Shown: positions 35,659 to 48,560 of the stretch, one piece after another | How the letters are laid out: every line of letters starts with the position of its first letter | How positions within the stretch are numbered: position 1 is the first letter of the stretch | Source of the DNA: Montifringilla adamsi | Lineage: Eukaryota > Chordata > Aves > Passeriformes > Passeridae | DNA: 64,000 nucleotides | Reading direction: 5' to 3' | Assembly: GCA_017590115.1 (NCBI GenBank) | Contig: JAGGNK010012559.1 | Span: forward strand, 3,455,236 to 3,519,235 | Made by a program: the position numbers and the translations under genes | Notes under the pieces: generated by a model | The model's input: only the letters and a program-made list of their open reading frames with translations | Databases searched by the model: none | What the model was told of the DNA's origin: nothing

Positions 35659-36870
35659 CAAGGAGCAGTGACCACTCAGGTCCTTGGGCTGATGCTCAGG
35701 GGCTCAGCAGAGGAGCTGCAGCCCTGACCCCACACCTGCTGGTGGCCCTCGGTGGCTAGGGCAGGTGCCACCCCTGGATTTGGTGCTGTCACCCCTTGTT
35801 CAGGGCTCTGCTGAGTCCCCAGGAGGCTCCTGCTGTGCAGAGCCACGGCAGCAGCAGCAATAAGGGTGATAGATAACCTCCAAGGTGCTTCCCGACAGCT
35901 TTTACAATGCTTAATGAGGTAAACTAATTGTAAATTGCGGCAAAACGGGAGACTTAACGACACTTCAGCTCTTGAAAGGAGTTTAAATACTGAGGAATTG
36001 GCTAATACTTGTAGGGGTTGGGAAGTAGTGGGGAAGCCCTGGAATTCACTCAGACAGGGTCCCAGTCTCCTGTGAGCCCCACTCTCATCACCTCACACGG
36101 ATTCTCTTCCTGCTGCAAACCAGATGCAAAAATATTTGCTTTTCATTTTGGGGATTCCAAAATCTCTGTGGCTCCAGAGCAATCTCCGTGGCAAGGGAAG
36201 AGCTGCCGGTGCCCAGCCCTGCCTGTAGCCCCTCCTGCCCGGAGGGTTTGGAATCTCCCTGTCCTGGCACCGGGTCCTGACCTGGGACCAGGAGTGCCAC
36301 CAAAAAGGGAAACATGTTCTTCTCTGACTGATCCCAAGGAATAGGAGCCTTTTCTCACTTTCTCTCTTCTGTTGAAATTTTACTGGCTGCCTATCAAATC
36401 ACTGAATGAGAATAAAATCACAGCTAAGAATCCTGAAATCTGGAGCAAATTCATGTCATATGTTCCTGCTGAACCAGTGCTACCCCTCGGTTACACATCA
36501 CCACCCGGCCCCATCTGGGAGACATGAGCAAACTTTTGATATTGTGTGATATGAAATATTCACACTGGCTTTGCAGCAGATGTCAGTGGCTGCAGCAGCT
36601 CCTCTCCTCTGGGTTCATTCTTCTGCTTCGGTGAAATTTGCTTCTTTTCGCACAAAATCTGTGAAAGCTGCAGCTGCTGTGATCCTGAAAACAAGGAATA
36701 ACATTCCCTGGCATTGCAATTCAGAGCTGGGTTTGCTTTCCGGCTTTGCTTTCCATAGCTGCAGTTTGGGAGAGGAAGTTCTGAGATGTCACCTGCCCAG
36801 TACAGGTGCTCAGCACTGGCAAAGTGTCCCCAGCCTGGGCATGTTAGTGTTCATAAAAACAAAATCACAG
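35659..36870. other. single-copy DNA, no gene recognised
   Basis: No element is recognised. Open frames of up to 128 codons (36571-36957, plus, entering the LTR) have no domains. Confidence 0.5.
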
Positions 36871-36876
36871 AATGAT

Positions 36877-37250
36877 TATATGCAGGTGCTTTTATTGAAG
36901 AGCTCTGGGTGTCAGGGGCACAGACCCAAATCTGACTCCAACATGGGTTCGGGGTGAATATATTTTTACACCCATATCATTATATAACTACTTATAAATT
37001 ATTAAACTTATATTGTTCTATTGTATAAAATCTATAATCTATGTGTACATATAATCTATGTGTCTATTGATTTCATCCAAGTATGGACTCTTGTAATTTC
37101 CATCAGACCCCCCAAACATCGTTTCTCATGATTCCTGTTCCAATTAAACAATAATTATATCCAATTACCAAACAATCGTGGCATCTAACAACCATATCAT
37201 TTATCATATAACAATCATATCATTTATTCTTGTCATTAAATGATTATACA
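36877..37250 (-). mobile_element. LTR-like element, minus strand
   Basis: On the minus strand, AATAAA (plus TTTATT at 36891-36896) follows a stretch containing 'ctgacacccagagctc', which I recognise as the R/U5 part of a passerine LTR. The rest is AT-rich. Near-identical motifs bound the interval: aatgattatatgcaggtgc at 36871-36889 and aatgattatacaggtgc at 37239-37255. Edges are approximate. Confidence 0.58.
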
Positions 37251-38543
37251 GGTGCAGTTTTGCATGATCCAGTAAAGCCTAACATTTTCCCAGGGCCTAC
37301 CCTACCATTTTCCCAGGGCCTACCAGGCCCAACCTTTCCAACCTTTCCAACATTTCCAGTCCCCTCTTTCCAACTCCCCTGCAACTCTTTCCAACTCCCC
37401 TCAATCCCCATGAATTTAGGAACATTTTATCCCTACACTATCAGACAGACTGGGAATGCTCCTCCGTGGCCACTGGGAATGTCCTGGTTCTGCAGCAGCT
37501 CCTGGCAGGAGCTTGCCCTGTAGGCTCTGAGAGAAGGAACCCCAGGGGTTTTGGACACACTGGGGTGTTACAGACTCTGTTCCTTCTGTCCTGTCCTGTG
37601 TCCAGACCTTATTGTGCCAGCAGAGAACAGGAATTCATGGAGCTGCTGGTGCATGACCACAGCCAGCACCAATGGAGCCACACAGGGTTCTTCCAGCTGC
37701 TGTCCTACTTGAGTGGAAATTTAGGCTGATTTTCAGTGATGCAGAATCTCTCCCCGTGCTCTGATAGACTTAGTAAGTTTTGCACATTCAAATATTGACC
37801 TTTCATAAATCCTCCTCAGCCTCCCACTGGGGCTGCTGTGAGGGGAAGCAGGGCCTGAGCAAGCTGAATATCATTCTCCTTAAACAGCTCGGAGGCGTTC
37901 AGGGGCATAAAACCTTTAAGAGCTGCAAATGGCATTTTTCAACACCCTGCCTCCTTCTGGAAAGGTCAGGTGGGAGTTAAACCTGAGGCTCCTCTTCTCT
38001 CCATCTTAATCAGCCATCGCGGGCGCTTATCAAATTTCCCTCCTGTCTCCCGGTTCTGATGGAATTGATAACCTGATGTGAATTCTGCCAGAGCCAGGCC
38101 GATGGCAGCTCAGTTGTGACAGAGCACTGCAGTGCCACTCACTGCAAGAGCCACGTGAGATTTGGATCCTCAGCTGCTTCAGCACCCAGCAGTTTCTGCT
38201 TCTGTTTTGCTTCCTGTGCCTGCTGTGATCCTGTCCCATTCCGGGTTTTCTGTCACAGTGACCCCACTGCCCTTCCCTGAGCTGTCACAGGCTCTGGGGA
38301 CAGGGCACAGAGGTGACCAGGCAAGTCCATGAACTGCCTCTGCCCCTGCGATGCTGAGAGCTTCATTAACACCCTGCTAATGAGTCACTTCCCAAGCTTC
38401 GTCCTTGTCCTTGCCTCCCTCCTCCTTTCCCCTCATTACTCACAGACAGCATCACCAGTGACAATGATGAACCAGATATTTAAATCATCCTTCCAGGAGG
38501 GACTTTTCCTGCCACCACTTCCCTAAATGAACTGGAAAAAGGC
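37251..38543. other. single-copy DNA with a pyrimidine-rich stretch
   Basis: At 37285-37415 a pyrimidine-rich strand carries short imperfect repeats, for example 'attttcccagggcctacc' twice and 'ctttccaactcccct' twice. The rest is unique. No gene is recognised. Confidence 0.5.
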
Positions 38544-38880
38544 TGTCTAGAGGTGGTAATCTGACTGAAATTTTAGGTTCTGTTTTCTTTACATTATATT
38601 GGGAAAGAAAAGGTTGTATGGGGAGGAGAAGTGTCCTGAAGGTTTTGTTCTGATTCTCATTACTCTTTCTTTTAGTTGCTTTAATAAATTTTTCTTTATA
38701 CCCTTTTAAAGTTTTGAGCTTGCTTTGCCTTTCTCCTAATCCTATATCACAACAGAAAATGAGTGAGTACATTCTAGTGAGTGCACTGGTAATTAGCCAG
38801 CACTGAACCCACCACCCTCATTGGCCAAAAAATCTCAAAGTGGGCGAGAAATCTCAAATTGGCAAACCAAAACCACTACA
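38544..38880. mobile_element. LTR fragment
   Basis: The sequence 'ttgctttaataaatttttct' followed by 'ccttttaaagttttgagctt', 'tttctcctaatcctatatca', 'cagaaaatgagtgagtacat' and 'agccagcactgaacccacca' is familiar from passerine LTRs. The right edge ends ...ccactaca, which on the minus strand gives a TGTAGTGG start. AATAAA exists on the plus strand and TATAAA on the minus strand, so the strand is left open. No target-site duplication was found and the left end may be truncated. Confidence 0.7.
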
Positions 38881-40145
38881 TTGCTTGACTCAAAAACACA
38901 AATGAGTGTGAGAGGAGACACCAGCAGCTCCTGGCAGCTCCAAGTGATGGGCACAGATTCCTCCAGGTGCCCCGAGGGGACACTTGGCAGCTCCTGGATG
39001 TGTCCCATGGCAGATCCACATCACCAGGGCCACAAACTCTCCCTGGCTCCTGTCCCCACCACCAGGACAGTCCTGGCACTGCCAATGGAGACTGAAACCC
39101 CCCAAAACCACGTCACACCCACCAGCTCTGCTGTCCCCATCCTTGCAGATGGAGATGCCAGGGTTCAGAAGCTTTGGGCAAAGCTGGGACAGGCTTCTGA
39201 GAAATGCTGCCCTGATTTTTAAAGGAATTTTAAAAACTATTCCATTTGAGGTCAAAATCTGACAAAGACATTTCATGTAACTGGTTCACCAGCCACAAAT
39301 ATCCTGAACTACAGAACTTGTTTCATAGCAGCAAGTATTTGCTGGGAAAGTGCCTGTTAAACCAAACAACTAACATTCCAGCAAGGCAGTCACAGAAATG
39401 TTTTATCCAGCCCAAATCCCCAATCTGCAGAGGACAGTGGGACAGCAGGAGCTGGGAACAGGCTGGGTGACCCTGCCTGGCCATATGTGCACCATCACCA
39501 AGGACACAGCACCAAGGACAGATTCCCCTGGTTATCCATGTGTCCCTGCCCTTGCCAGGTGGGGAAAGCATTTGTTATGCCTCCTGAAGCTCCCACCTTT
39601 GCAGAAAAGTCTTTGCAATTTGGACATCCTGGCTGTGTTCCTGGGGCAGGATCTGTCGTGCTGCTCCCCCCGGTCGGTGCCAATCTGCTCCGTTCCTGGG
39701 ATGCAGCTCCACTTGCTGAAAGCAGATGCCATGCCCAGATTTCTTCTGCTGCTGAATCTCAGCTGTAGTTTGGCAGTTCCAGGGTGATGTAGTGTTTTCC
39801 TCTCTCTCCCTGTCATGCCATCCCTCCTCCGAGGTGAGCTGGCCGCGTTTTCCATCAGCTGTTAATTCACCCTGATGTTTGCATTCCTCTCTCCTTCCAA
39901 AGCATCACAAATCACGCTGCTTCACCCTCCTGCACACACCCCAGGGGAGAGGGAGGCTGCAGGGAAACATCCTGGGAAAGGAGCTTTGGTTCTCTGCCTG
40001 CTCCAAAAGGAAATAATCTTAAAATGGGAAAATCTCACATGATGTTAATCAGTTCTTTCAATATTTGCTGTGCTTGAAGCACTGACTTGCTTTTCAGATT
40101 TTAGAGGGCAGGAAATATCACATGGATTTTAAATCAGGAAATTGC
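38881..40145. other. single-copy DNA, no gene recognised
   Basis: GC-moderate sequence with overlapping open frames on both strands (up to 133 codons, 38821-39222, beginning inside the LTR). None is recognised. Confidence 0.5.
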
Positions 40146-40172
40146 ACACACACACACACACACACTCACACA
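40146..40172. repeat. (CA)n microsatellite
   Basis: A CA dinucleotide run of about 10 units with one CT interruption (acactcacac). Confidence 0.85.
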
Positions 40173-42589
40173 CTTTCTCACATCCCCACAGACACCCCAG
40201 ACTCCCCACACCCCTCAAACCCCCCAGCTACTGGGGTGTCCCTGTGGTGTCCCTGTGCTGCTGCTGGCAGTGCCCTGAGCATCCTGCACCCAGGGTTTAC
40301 ATCCTTCCAGAGGAATCCTTACCCTGGCACATGGCTGCAGTATTTTAAAAGTCATGGAGTAACATTATGTGTCAGAAGTGGTCAAATTAAGTTAATTTGA
40401 CCTTTAAACTCCATTTTTAATCCCTTTCTTTGGCATCCAGCATGATTTGCATTCCACTATACTGACACTCGGCCTAACAAATGACTTTCTTTCCAAACTG
40501 CCTTTGAAGTATCTGAACTTAATGGACTATAACATTTATGAACATCTGAGTTCTTCTCTCAGCAGCTGCACTGGGTTATTGATGATCTAATTGAAATGCT
40601 GGCAAATATATCCCAGCAGTATATGGGGAGCAGCAGCCGACTCGGCACGACCCCAGAGCCTTGCAAGCGTATGGTTTCTGTGCTATTCATTAGCAGCAGA
40701 CAGTATATTCTCAGCTATGTTAAAACAACAACAAAGAGCAGAGTAAAAACTCCAGAAGAGACCAAAACAATATTTAAAAAAAAATAAAAATAAAAAATTA
40801 AAAATCCACATGCAGGAAAAAGGCTGATTTGTTTTTCCTCTGTGCATCCCCAGACAGCTCCACTGCAGGGATCACTGGGGGCAGCTGCTGCAAATTGGGC
40901 ACCTCTTGGAACCTGGGATTTATTTACAGAAATAGCCAAGGGCAAGGCAGGTTACCCAGGGCATGCTCACCTTCCTCACTGAACAGGTAAAAATACATGG
41001 ACTAGCTGAAAACTGGACAACTGGTACCAAAATATGGGGGGTTCATTATTGGATCAAAAAATCATCACACTCTCTTCTAAGCCCTGTGCGGGGTGATCCA
41101 AGTTGGAAATCTCCAATTTTAACATGGCAGACCACGAGCTGCTCCCAGTGCTCCCCAGAAACACAGCTGGCACACACTTCCACCAGGACCTCACTGATGG
41201 GAGGTTTGGAAATGCCCATTTCCGTAGTAATGGCTGGGATCACACTGCACTCAATATTTATCCAGCAACCAGCTGAGAGCACACTCTGCTCTCCACTGAT
41301 TGGCACGTAATTAAGCAAAGAAAAGGAAGTCATAATGTTTAGCAGCAACACCACTTGAGTATTCAACAGTAACAGGAAAGATAGGGATGGTATGCTGCTA
41401 AAAATAAATAGGGAATGGGTTATTAGGAGGTGTAGTGAGTTCCCGTGCCGTGAATAGCTTCAGGCAGTCCATTCCCTTCCATTTCATTTCATTTGATAGT
41501 CAGGATTTACACCAGGGATAAAAGAGGAAGTAAAAGGATATTGAAAAAGTGCAGAAAATTTTTGACATGAAAATAAAGATGAGGGGAAATCAAATTTGTA
41601 TCTTTGAGCAGATGGAGGCTGAGCTGTTTCTGGCATCCTCCACACAGCTGGATTCACTCTCCTGGTCCAGGCTGGCTAAAAGACGCCGATAAAAATGAAA
41701 AATGCAAATGAATTCTCTCCACCTTACTGGACACACCGGAATGGAGGGTGCCACTCAAAAGGCAATCTCTCCAAAACATTTAAAAACATTGTGCAATTTA
41801 TATCTTGTGCTTGACAGAGCATCCAAAAGTAATTTCAGCAGCGTGTCCCGGTGCCACCGCGCTCCGCCGAGGGTGCCAGTCACCGTGCCGTGCCTGAGGC
41901 CCTGCTGGATCATTTCCCTTCCCTCTCCAAGCTGCAGAGCTTTAAAATGCAATACAAGTTGGCTGCTGGCCTCTCATTTCTGCTGGAAAATCTGGCTGTG
42001 CCAGCATGTGTAAGGTCAACAGCACAAAGCCTGCTTATTAACTGGAAATTTGGGGGATCTGGTGCCAGGAAATAGCTTTCAGCCTTTGTGAGAAGGAATA
42101 AAGAGGTTTCAGGGCAGTGGTTTGCTACAGAGGAAAATCAGGTTTGAGCATATTTCATGGTCCAGATTTGCCTCTGTTCCAGGGCACCAGGAGCTGTGTC
42201 TTATCCTACCAGGACACTCAATTAGGCCTTTTTAATCCAAGCATAAAGCTCTTCCGAATCACATTACACCACCCACTGCACCTCTGTCCCCCAGAGCACA
42301 GGGGACAGAGTCCCACGACCCCCTGGCACACTGGGGGTGCAGCACCCCCTCTCTGCCTCACTCCTGGCTGCCCTGACTCCAGATGTTTTGTTATTGAGGG
42401 ATAAAAAACCACTTTGGGCTGAGCTGCACAGGAGACATTCCCAGCTGCCTTCATGAAAAATCCTGTTTCCAGCTGTGCTGGGTGGACACTCAGCCTTTCC
42501 CACTGGCACTTCCTGCTCCTGCCTGGCCAAGCAGGGATTTACTGCTGAGAAGAAGCAGTCTAAGCAGGGAGTAGTGGGGGTCTTTTCCC
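40173..42589. other. single-copy DNA, one exon-like segment
   Basis: No repeats are recognised. The part at 40440-40740 is complex, with an exon-like segment listed separately. Open frames elsewhere are at most 115 codons (40963-41310, plus) and lack motifs. Confidence 0.5.
40563..40668 (+). other. weak candidate exon, 106 bases
   Basis: A pyrimidine-rich tract ending in ag (ttcttctctcag, to 40562) resembles a 3' splice site. An open stretch follows that would read QLHWVIDDLIEMLANISQQY and then about 15 more residues, and a possible but poor donor (agc|gtatgg) lies at 40669. The frame is closed by a TGA upstream of the acceptor, as expected for an intron. I recognise no protein. No neighbouring exons were found, so chance is the more likely explanation. 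Confidence 0.12.
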
Positions 42590-42611
42590 TTTTTTTTTTT
42601 TTTTTTTTTTT
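42590..42611. repeat. T22 homopolymer
   Basis: An uninterrupted run of 22 thymines after ttttccc. No retroposon body is recognised beside it. Confidence 0.85.
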
Positions 42612-45600
42612 CCCATTAAGTTGAAATTCACAGCGAGATTTTTGAGCATGAGAAATCTTAGCACCTGGGCTGCAATGCAGGGAGGGATTTCGGGTTAGCT
42701 GGGAGCTCTTTTCCAGCCTCAGTGATTCCTTGGTTCCAAGGGCATCCCAGACACAGGAACACCCTTAGCTCCACTGAATTCCATCCTGACACTCAGATTT
42801 ACCTGTGCCTCGTGGTAGTTTTGCTTTTGGGCCAACAGAGTTAAAAGCAACGAGGTTTATACTAAGAAAGGTGAGAGAAAATCTTTCATTTACCATTTAA
42901 CTTTGTTTCGGAAAAGTCTCTGCAGGTGCTCACGACCTGATGGATTCTGATGGACCAAACCCACCTTGGTTTGTCCATGCCCTGCCCTGTTTCCAGGGAG
43001 AAGCAGAGCCAGTGTCAAGCCTCAGGTTTCTCTGCCCTCACGTTCCAGATCCAGATGGAGCAGCAGCAGGACAGAGCAACGGTTGTTTCTCTGGCACTCG
43101 CTGTGTGAGCAGTTCTTAAAGGCTAAAAATGCCTCTTTTTTTTTTTTGCAACTTTCATCATTTTTAACCTTGAAACCTCTGCTCCTGTTGCAGTGCGATT
43201 TGGGGAATGGACAGTAGCTCACAAATTTAATTTCTCTGGTTCCCACAAAGAGGGGAAGATTTTACAAGAAAAAGGCATTAAAGCAACAGTATTCCACTAA
43301 TTTTGCAAGCAGATTTTGGATAGAAAGATTCCTACTCCTGGCTAATGTAACATGTAAATTCTGCTGATAACACAGCTCCCCTCTCACTGGAGCTGGTAAA
43401 TGATTTCCTGAGGCTCCTCTCAGAATATCTGCTTCGTTTAAATCCCCTCTCTTCTCTCTTGCAAACAATGAATACCAGATTCATCCCATGGATTTGTCAC
43501 TTATAATTTCTATTAAGAAAGGGAATTCTGTTTTAAAAGCAGAGTTTGGGAGCAGTTAGCACAAGCTGTGACAGTGCTCCAGTGGTTCTGTTGTCACACT
43601 AAACAGAGAGGGAGACTCTGGGCATAATGAGCTTTCCTTTGTGGGAGCAGACAGAGCCTGGAAACAATGGAACCTCTGATCTGGGATTTGGATGCATTTG
43701 GGCTGGGAAATGAGCACGCTGCAGAGATAAGGCAGATGAATCATCCAGAAGGGATTGCTGCAGACCAGGCTGTCAGTCTTCGCACGGTTTTGTGGACTCC
43801 AATTTTATTCTGATTTGAAATTACGCAAAAAAACCCACACATTATAAATCAAGGGATAAATCAAGGCTGGAGCAGTGTCCGGGTCAAAGGCAGAGGGAAC
43901 CTGGGAGCCTGGTCCCTTTCCAGACATATAAATCATCCTAAAGTGATTCCAAACTCGCTGGAATGCTTCATGAACCTTGGGAATGTTTCCAGAAGACCTG
44001 GCGTTAGTCCCAGCGTAGAATAAAAGCGCCTTGAAAATTAGATGAATTTCACCTGAAACTGCATCCATTTTCAAGGGTTTAACTTCAAACTTCTTGGCCA
44101 TTTTTTGAGTCTGATGCAGTGCTCCCACAGAAAAGGCAGAAATACCCAAGTTTTTTGGGATCCTGTTTAGGAGAATGTGTCCAGTGCCACTGGTTCATAC
44201 TGGGCAGCCAACAGAACTCCCTGCAACAGCTCAGGGAAATGTTCAACAGCAGGCAGTCATGCTAAAAAAAATGTTAAATTTGACTGGTTTGGACAGCTGG
44301 TCATCCAATGGCTGCTGAAGGCCTGGCCAAACGGGGCTCTGCATCAGTCATACAGAACTTTTACTTTTTTGCATGAATTTTAGAGGAGTGGATCAAGTTC
44401 AGAGGCTCGGAGTGAGGTGGAGGCCACGTCTGGGTTGGAACAGGGAAGGTGTGGGAATAGATCTTTGTGATGTCTATTAATGCATCATCCAAGCAGTGCA
44501 AGGAGTGGAAAGGTCTGGATTATAGAAAAATATTATATTATTGGATTATAGAAGTGATGCCATGATTTTGAGGAGTTTGGGGGTGGGCTGGAGCAGCCTC
44601 TACCTACAGCTACCTGTTGCTCTCACCATGGGGATGTGAGGAGCTGGGGATGGGTGCACAGGGGATGGACCAGCCCAGGGCCCTGCCCTAAGGGCCATCC
44701 CCCACCCTCCCACCCATCCCCACCAAGGAGTTTTATCCAAACATCAGCAGCATCTCCAAACCCAACAGCAGCTGCTCCCGAGGCCCCCTCGCTGCTGGGG
44801 GCTGGTAGAGTCTCATGTACCACAATATCAGACAATTTTATTTCTTTTTTTTACACCATTTTTCGCTCCTAAGCGAACATAGCGTGTTTTCTGATCTGCA
44901 TTTCCCGGCTTTGATCATCTGTTCTGCAGATCAGTTTTCCTGTTTAGAGGTACAGCAGGACACGTAATGAATGCAAATGAGATGCGGTCACAGATAAATG
45001 TCTAGACTTCAGAGCCTAATCCTCCCAAATCTTACACCCTGATACAATGTTTTCATATTTAATACATTCTGAGGGATTTTGCTTTTATAAATAATGAACT
45101 AATCTCATCTTCAAGGCATCACTTTGCAGTTTAGGTGTTTAAAAAAAAATAAAAAGCAATATTCTGTCCTCAGAAAAAGCTGTTTTAACCAATATTAACT
45201 GAGACCTCCCCTCAGATAAAGGCTTTGGCAGGTTTGTTGGGTGACGACTTTAGGAATAAAAACACTGGAAAATGACATTGTGTGAGGCAGGGCAAGAACT
45301 GGGATGAGAAGACGTGGAAGGGAACTGTTTGTCCAAAATTCCAGGTTGTGAGGCTCTGTGGAGCAGAGTGTGTTGGTGTCAGGACAGGGGGAAACAGAGA
45401 AGTGCACGGATTCCTAAATAAATCCATATTCCCACAGCTGCCCTGTGGTGTGTCCTGCCAGCTGAGCAAGTGGGAGGAACTGTCCTGAATGATTACAAAT
45501 TAATGTGCTGCCTGCCCTGTGAGGGATGAGCAGCAGCAGCTCCCAGCTCCTGAGCTGGAATCACCCTGCAGGTTGGAGAGTAAATGAGGCACAAAGTGGC

Positions 45601-46051
45601 CTGGACTGCTGGAGTCCACATGGCTCCTCATGTTCCAGCTTCACAGAGCAAGGAGAAGGTGCAAAAGCAGGATGGATGTGGGGGGAATGCACCTGCAGCT
45701 CCCTGAGCTCCTGAGATGTAGGGAACAACACTGAAATAACAACAGGAATTATGGCACAGAGCCTACGTGGGAGCACTGCCCCAAAAAAGTTTTAGTACTT
45801 CTTCTTTACCCAAGAAAGAACATCAATATTGTTTAGAAACTTCTTTGAATCACTGATATTTTAAATTTATGAATACCTTAATTAGCTTTGGAATGCCATG
45901 GCTGAGGTTTTGCTTCCAGCAAAAGAAGGCAGCAGAGATCATTTGCTCTGAGCACATTATTGGTGTAATTCTGTTTCTCTGGCACCAACAGAGGGGTTTG
46001 TATTTCCTCCCAGATTAATGGCATTTCAAAATAAATGGAATTGAGCCTGCA
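42612..46051. other. single-copy DNA, no firm gene
   Basis: A possible much-decayed CR1 tail lies at 42680-42735 ('gctcttttccagcctcagtg' then attcc). The stretch 44870-45190 is AT-rich and non-repetitive. One ATG-initiated minus-strand frame is listed separately. Nothing else is recognised. Confidence 0.45.
43805..44101 (-). other. unrecognised 98-codon ATG open frame
   Basis: An ATG in a favourable context (A at -3, G at +4) opens a frame of 98 codons on the minus strand, ending in TAA at 43805. The frame also continues upstream without an ATG to 44149. The translation is not repetitive, contains basic and aromatic residues and several CpG-containing codons, and begins MAKKFEVKPLKMDAVSGEIH. 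I recognise no family. With no neighbouring exons, promoter or homology evidence, it may be chance. Confidence 0.12.
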
Positions 46052-46230
46052 TGAAAAGGGTTGGAACAGACTGCCCAGGGAGATGGGGGAGTCCCCATGC
46101 CTGGAGGTGTCCAAGGAATACCTGGATGTGCTCAGTGCTCTGGGCTGGGTGACAAGGTGGGGATCAATCACAGGCTGGACTTGGTGGTTTTGGAGGGCTT
46201 TTCCAAGCTCAGTGACTCTGATTCTGTGAG
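46052..46230 (+). mobile_element. CR1 LINE 3' end
   Basis: Landmarks in order are 'ttggaacagactgcccaggg', 'gcctggaggtgtccaaggaa', 'gctgggtgacaaggtgggga', 'aggctggacttggtggtttt' and 'gggcttttccaagctcagtg', ending in attctgtga. Confidence 0.92.
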
Positions 46231-48302
46231 AATTCCTGGGATTTTGAGGTGTGAGTGCTCAAGGCTGGGTAAGGGCATGGCAGAGCCTGGATGTGATGCA
46301 GGGAGATGTGGCTCAGACATCTTTGGGAACAAGAATGTCTCTTCTGATATTTGTCACCTAAGTGGCACAATTAAAGCCTCCCTTTAGCACAGCCAGCCCC
46401 AAAATCCACCCAGAGAGGTGGAGAGGAGCGCGGCTGTGGAAAAAACTGCTGACAGCAGAGCTGCTGCTTCTCCATCCTGCACACAAATCCCACCTAATGG
46501 CATCCCCAGAGAGGAGGCAGAGCCTGTCCCTCCCTGTTTCCCTGTGCAGACACACAGCTCCTGCAGCTCCTCGAGCACAGCACAGTCCAGGGAGAGGATT
46601 TTAAATGATCGACCGTGGCAAGAGAATAGTTTTAAATTGGGAGCAGAAGCAAAGCTGGAGCCTTTCCAGGTCAGAGAGAAAAATAAGTTTCTCCCAAGGA
46701 TGAGTCTGACTCTCTAGCAAGATTTTCTCTTTCTGCCTCACACGGGGTCCAGCTTCAAGATCCCACCCCAGTGATGGGATTGGGGTCTGCATCTCAGAGG
46801 AAAAGACTCCTCATCCTGGCCTTGGATGCTTGCAAAGCTCTTGAACAGCAAAGCAGCAGAAGGCACCAAGCTCCCAAATATGTGTGTCTTGCAGGGAGCT
46901 CTTGGCAACCAGCCACAACCCCCTGAGTGGGAACGCCCCAGCATCCACTTGCCCTCAGAAATCCCCTAATTCCCTTTTCTGGGCTTCAAGATGCTCTTAA
47001 CCAGCATTCAACAAACTGAGTTCAAAGGGACCAAGGCTCCTATTGAAGCACTTTTCCTGGGTGGAAGTGTTTTAACTCATACTTTATTCCTGTGAGTAGC
47101 CCCTGCACACTGCCAGGCTGCTCCCAGGAGTCCCTGTTTGCACAGTTTAGCCATAATTACTTTCTGCTCTTTCTCCAGCCAGCCTCCAAGCACTTCTTTG
47201 CAAGGGGAATTGCTATTCCCTTGCCAGGAGATGGGATGCTGGTGTAATTGAGAGAGAACACCAGCCTGGTTTTGACTGAGGCTCTTTCCTCCCTCCCTCC
47301 CACTCACTACTTATTGTATGGGAAGGAGAAGCCCTCAAGACATGCTGGACAGACTCTTGGAAATAACCTTTTTCATCTCAAAGATCCTGCTGAATTTTAG
47401 ATTAAAAAGGAAGCTTTTCTTTCAATAATGTATTTCCCCCTTGGCTCTGTGGCTATCAAGTAGCTTTCCCTGAACAGAAAGCTCAAAAGATGAAGCTTCC
47501 CCAAATTCAGATTCATGAACTGAATCTCTTCCCTCCCAGAAGCCTGGCTGGAGAGAGGAAAGGCAATCAGGGCATGAATTTCATATTAAGAAGAATAAAT
47601 AAAGCAGAACCTCTTTTATTTCATTCCTTCTGGCTGGGCAGGTGAGCAGGGGTTATTAAGCACTGCTTAAATCAGCACATCTGGAAGGAGAGGGTCACCC
47701 AGCCCACGGATCCCGAGCAGCTGCAGCCACCAACAAAGGGAGAGCTGAGCCCCTGGAATGGGGGTGCTGGGCCTTGGGGGGAGCTTAAACACAGCACTGC
47801 AGTGTGGGGCCAAAGAACACCAAATAAGCTGTGCAATCCTCCCCTGGGGCTCTGCCCTCTCCAGATCGTTAAATCTCTGCAGAGCATCAGCAGGAGCAAT
47901 GGCCTGGCCAAGGGAACCTGTGCCAGATCTGTGTCTGATCTGACACCTGGGTGTGGAGGGGACACAAGGCTGGCAGCACACAGAGGACAGGGCACAGGCT
48001 GGTCCTCAGAACCCCTGGAATCTAGAAATCCCCTGGAATCCCAGGAAACACAAACCTGCACTTTCCCCAACGCTGCTCTTCACAGGTGCAGTTTTAGTGA
48101 AGAAATTGCAGGGGAAATTTTTTAGCCAAGAAATTTTTGGGGAACGCCAGGTATCCACCCCCCTTGTGTGAGCTGAGCTGAGCTCCCAGGAAAGGCAGGA
48201 GTGAAACAGGTCACCTTGCCAATGGCAAAAATGCCACACAAAGGTGCTGGGGCCCTGTGTGAGCACTGCAGGTGTCTGTGCAACCCCTGCCAGGCTGAGC
48301 AT
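46231..48302. other. single-copy DNA, no gene recognised
   Basis: No element is recognised. Overlapping frames of up to 132 codons (47672-48070, minus) lack motifs. Confidence 0.5.
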
Positions 48303-48560
48303 GGCAGGAGCTCATCCCCAGTGCCCTGTGCCCTGCAGGAGCCCATCCCCACAGCAGCACATCCCCAGTGCCCTGTGCCCTGCAGGAGCTCATCCCCAGT
48401 GCCCTGGAGGAGCTCATCCCCAGTGCCCAGTGCCCTGCAGGAGCTCATCCCCAGTGTCCTGTGCCCTGCAGGAGCCCATCCCCAGTGCCCTGTGCCCTGC
48501 AGGAACTCATCCCCAGTGCCCTGTGCCCTGCAGGAGCACATCCCCACAGCTCCTGCACTG
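48303..48560. repeat. 31-bp minisatellite
   Basis: The motif catcccca starts at 48313, 48344, 48360, 48391, 48415, 48446, 48477, 48508 and 48539. Most steps are exactly 31 bp, with two shortened units (16 and 24 bp). The unit reads roughly 'caggagctcatccccagtgc' plus 'cctgtgccctg'. It opens frames of 136-188 codons on the plus strand and 151 on the minus strand, several starting on GTG. These are repeat artefacts. Confidence 0.93.

Noticed and set aside
42680..42735. CR1 3' end
   Set aside because: Only one short phrase and a degenerate attcc end match. It is mentioned in the interval note but is too decayed to call as a feature.
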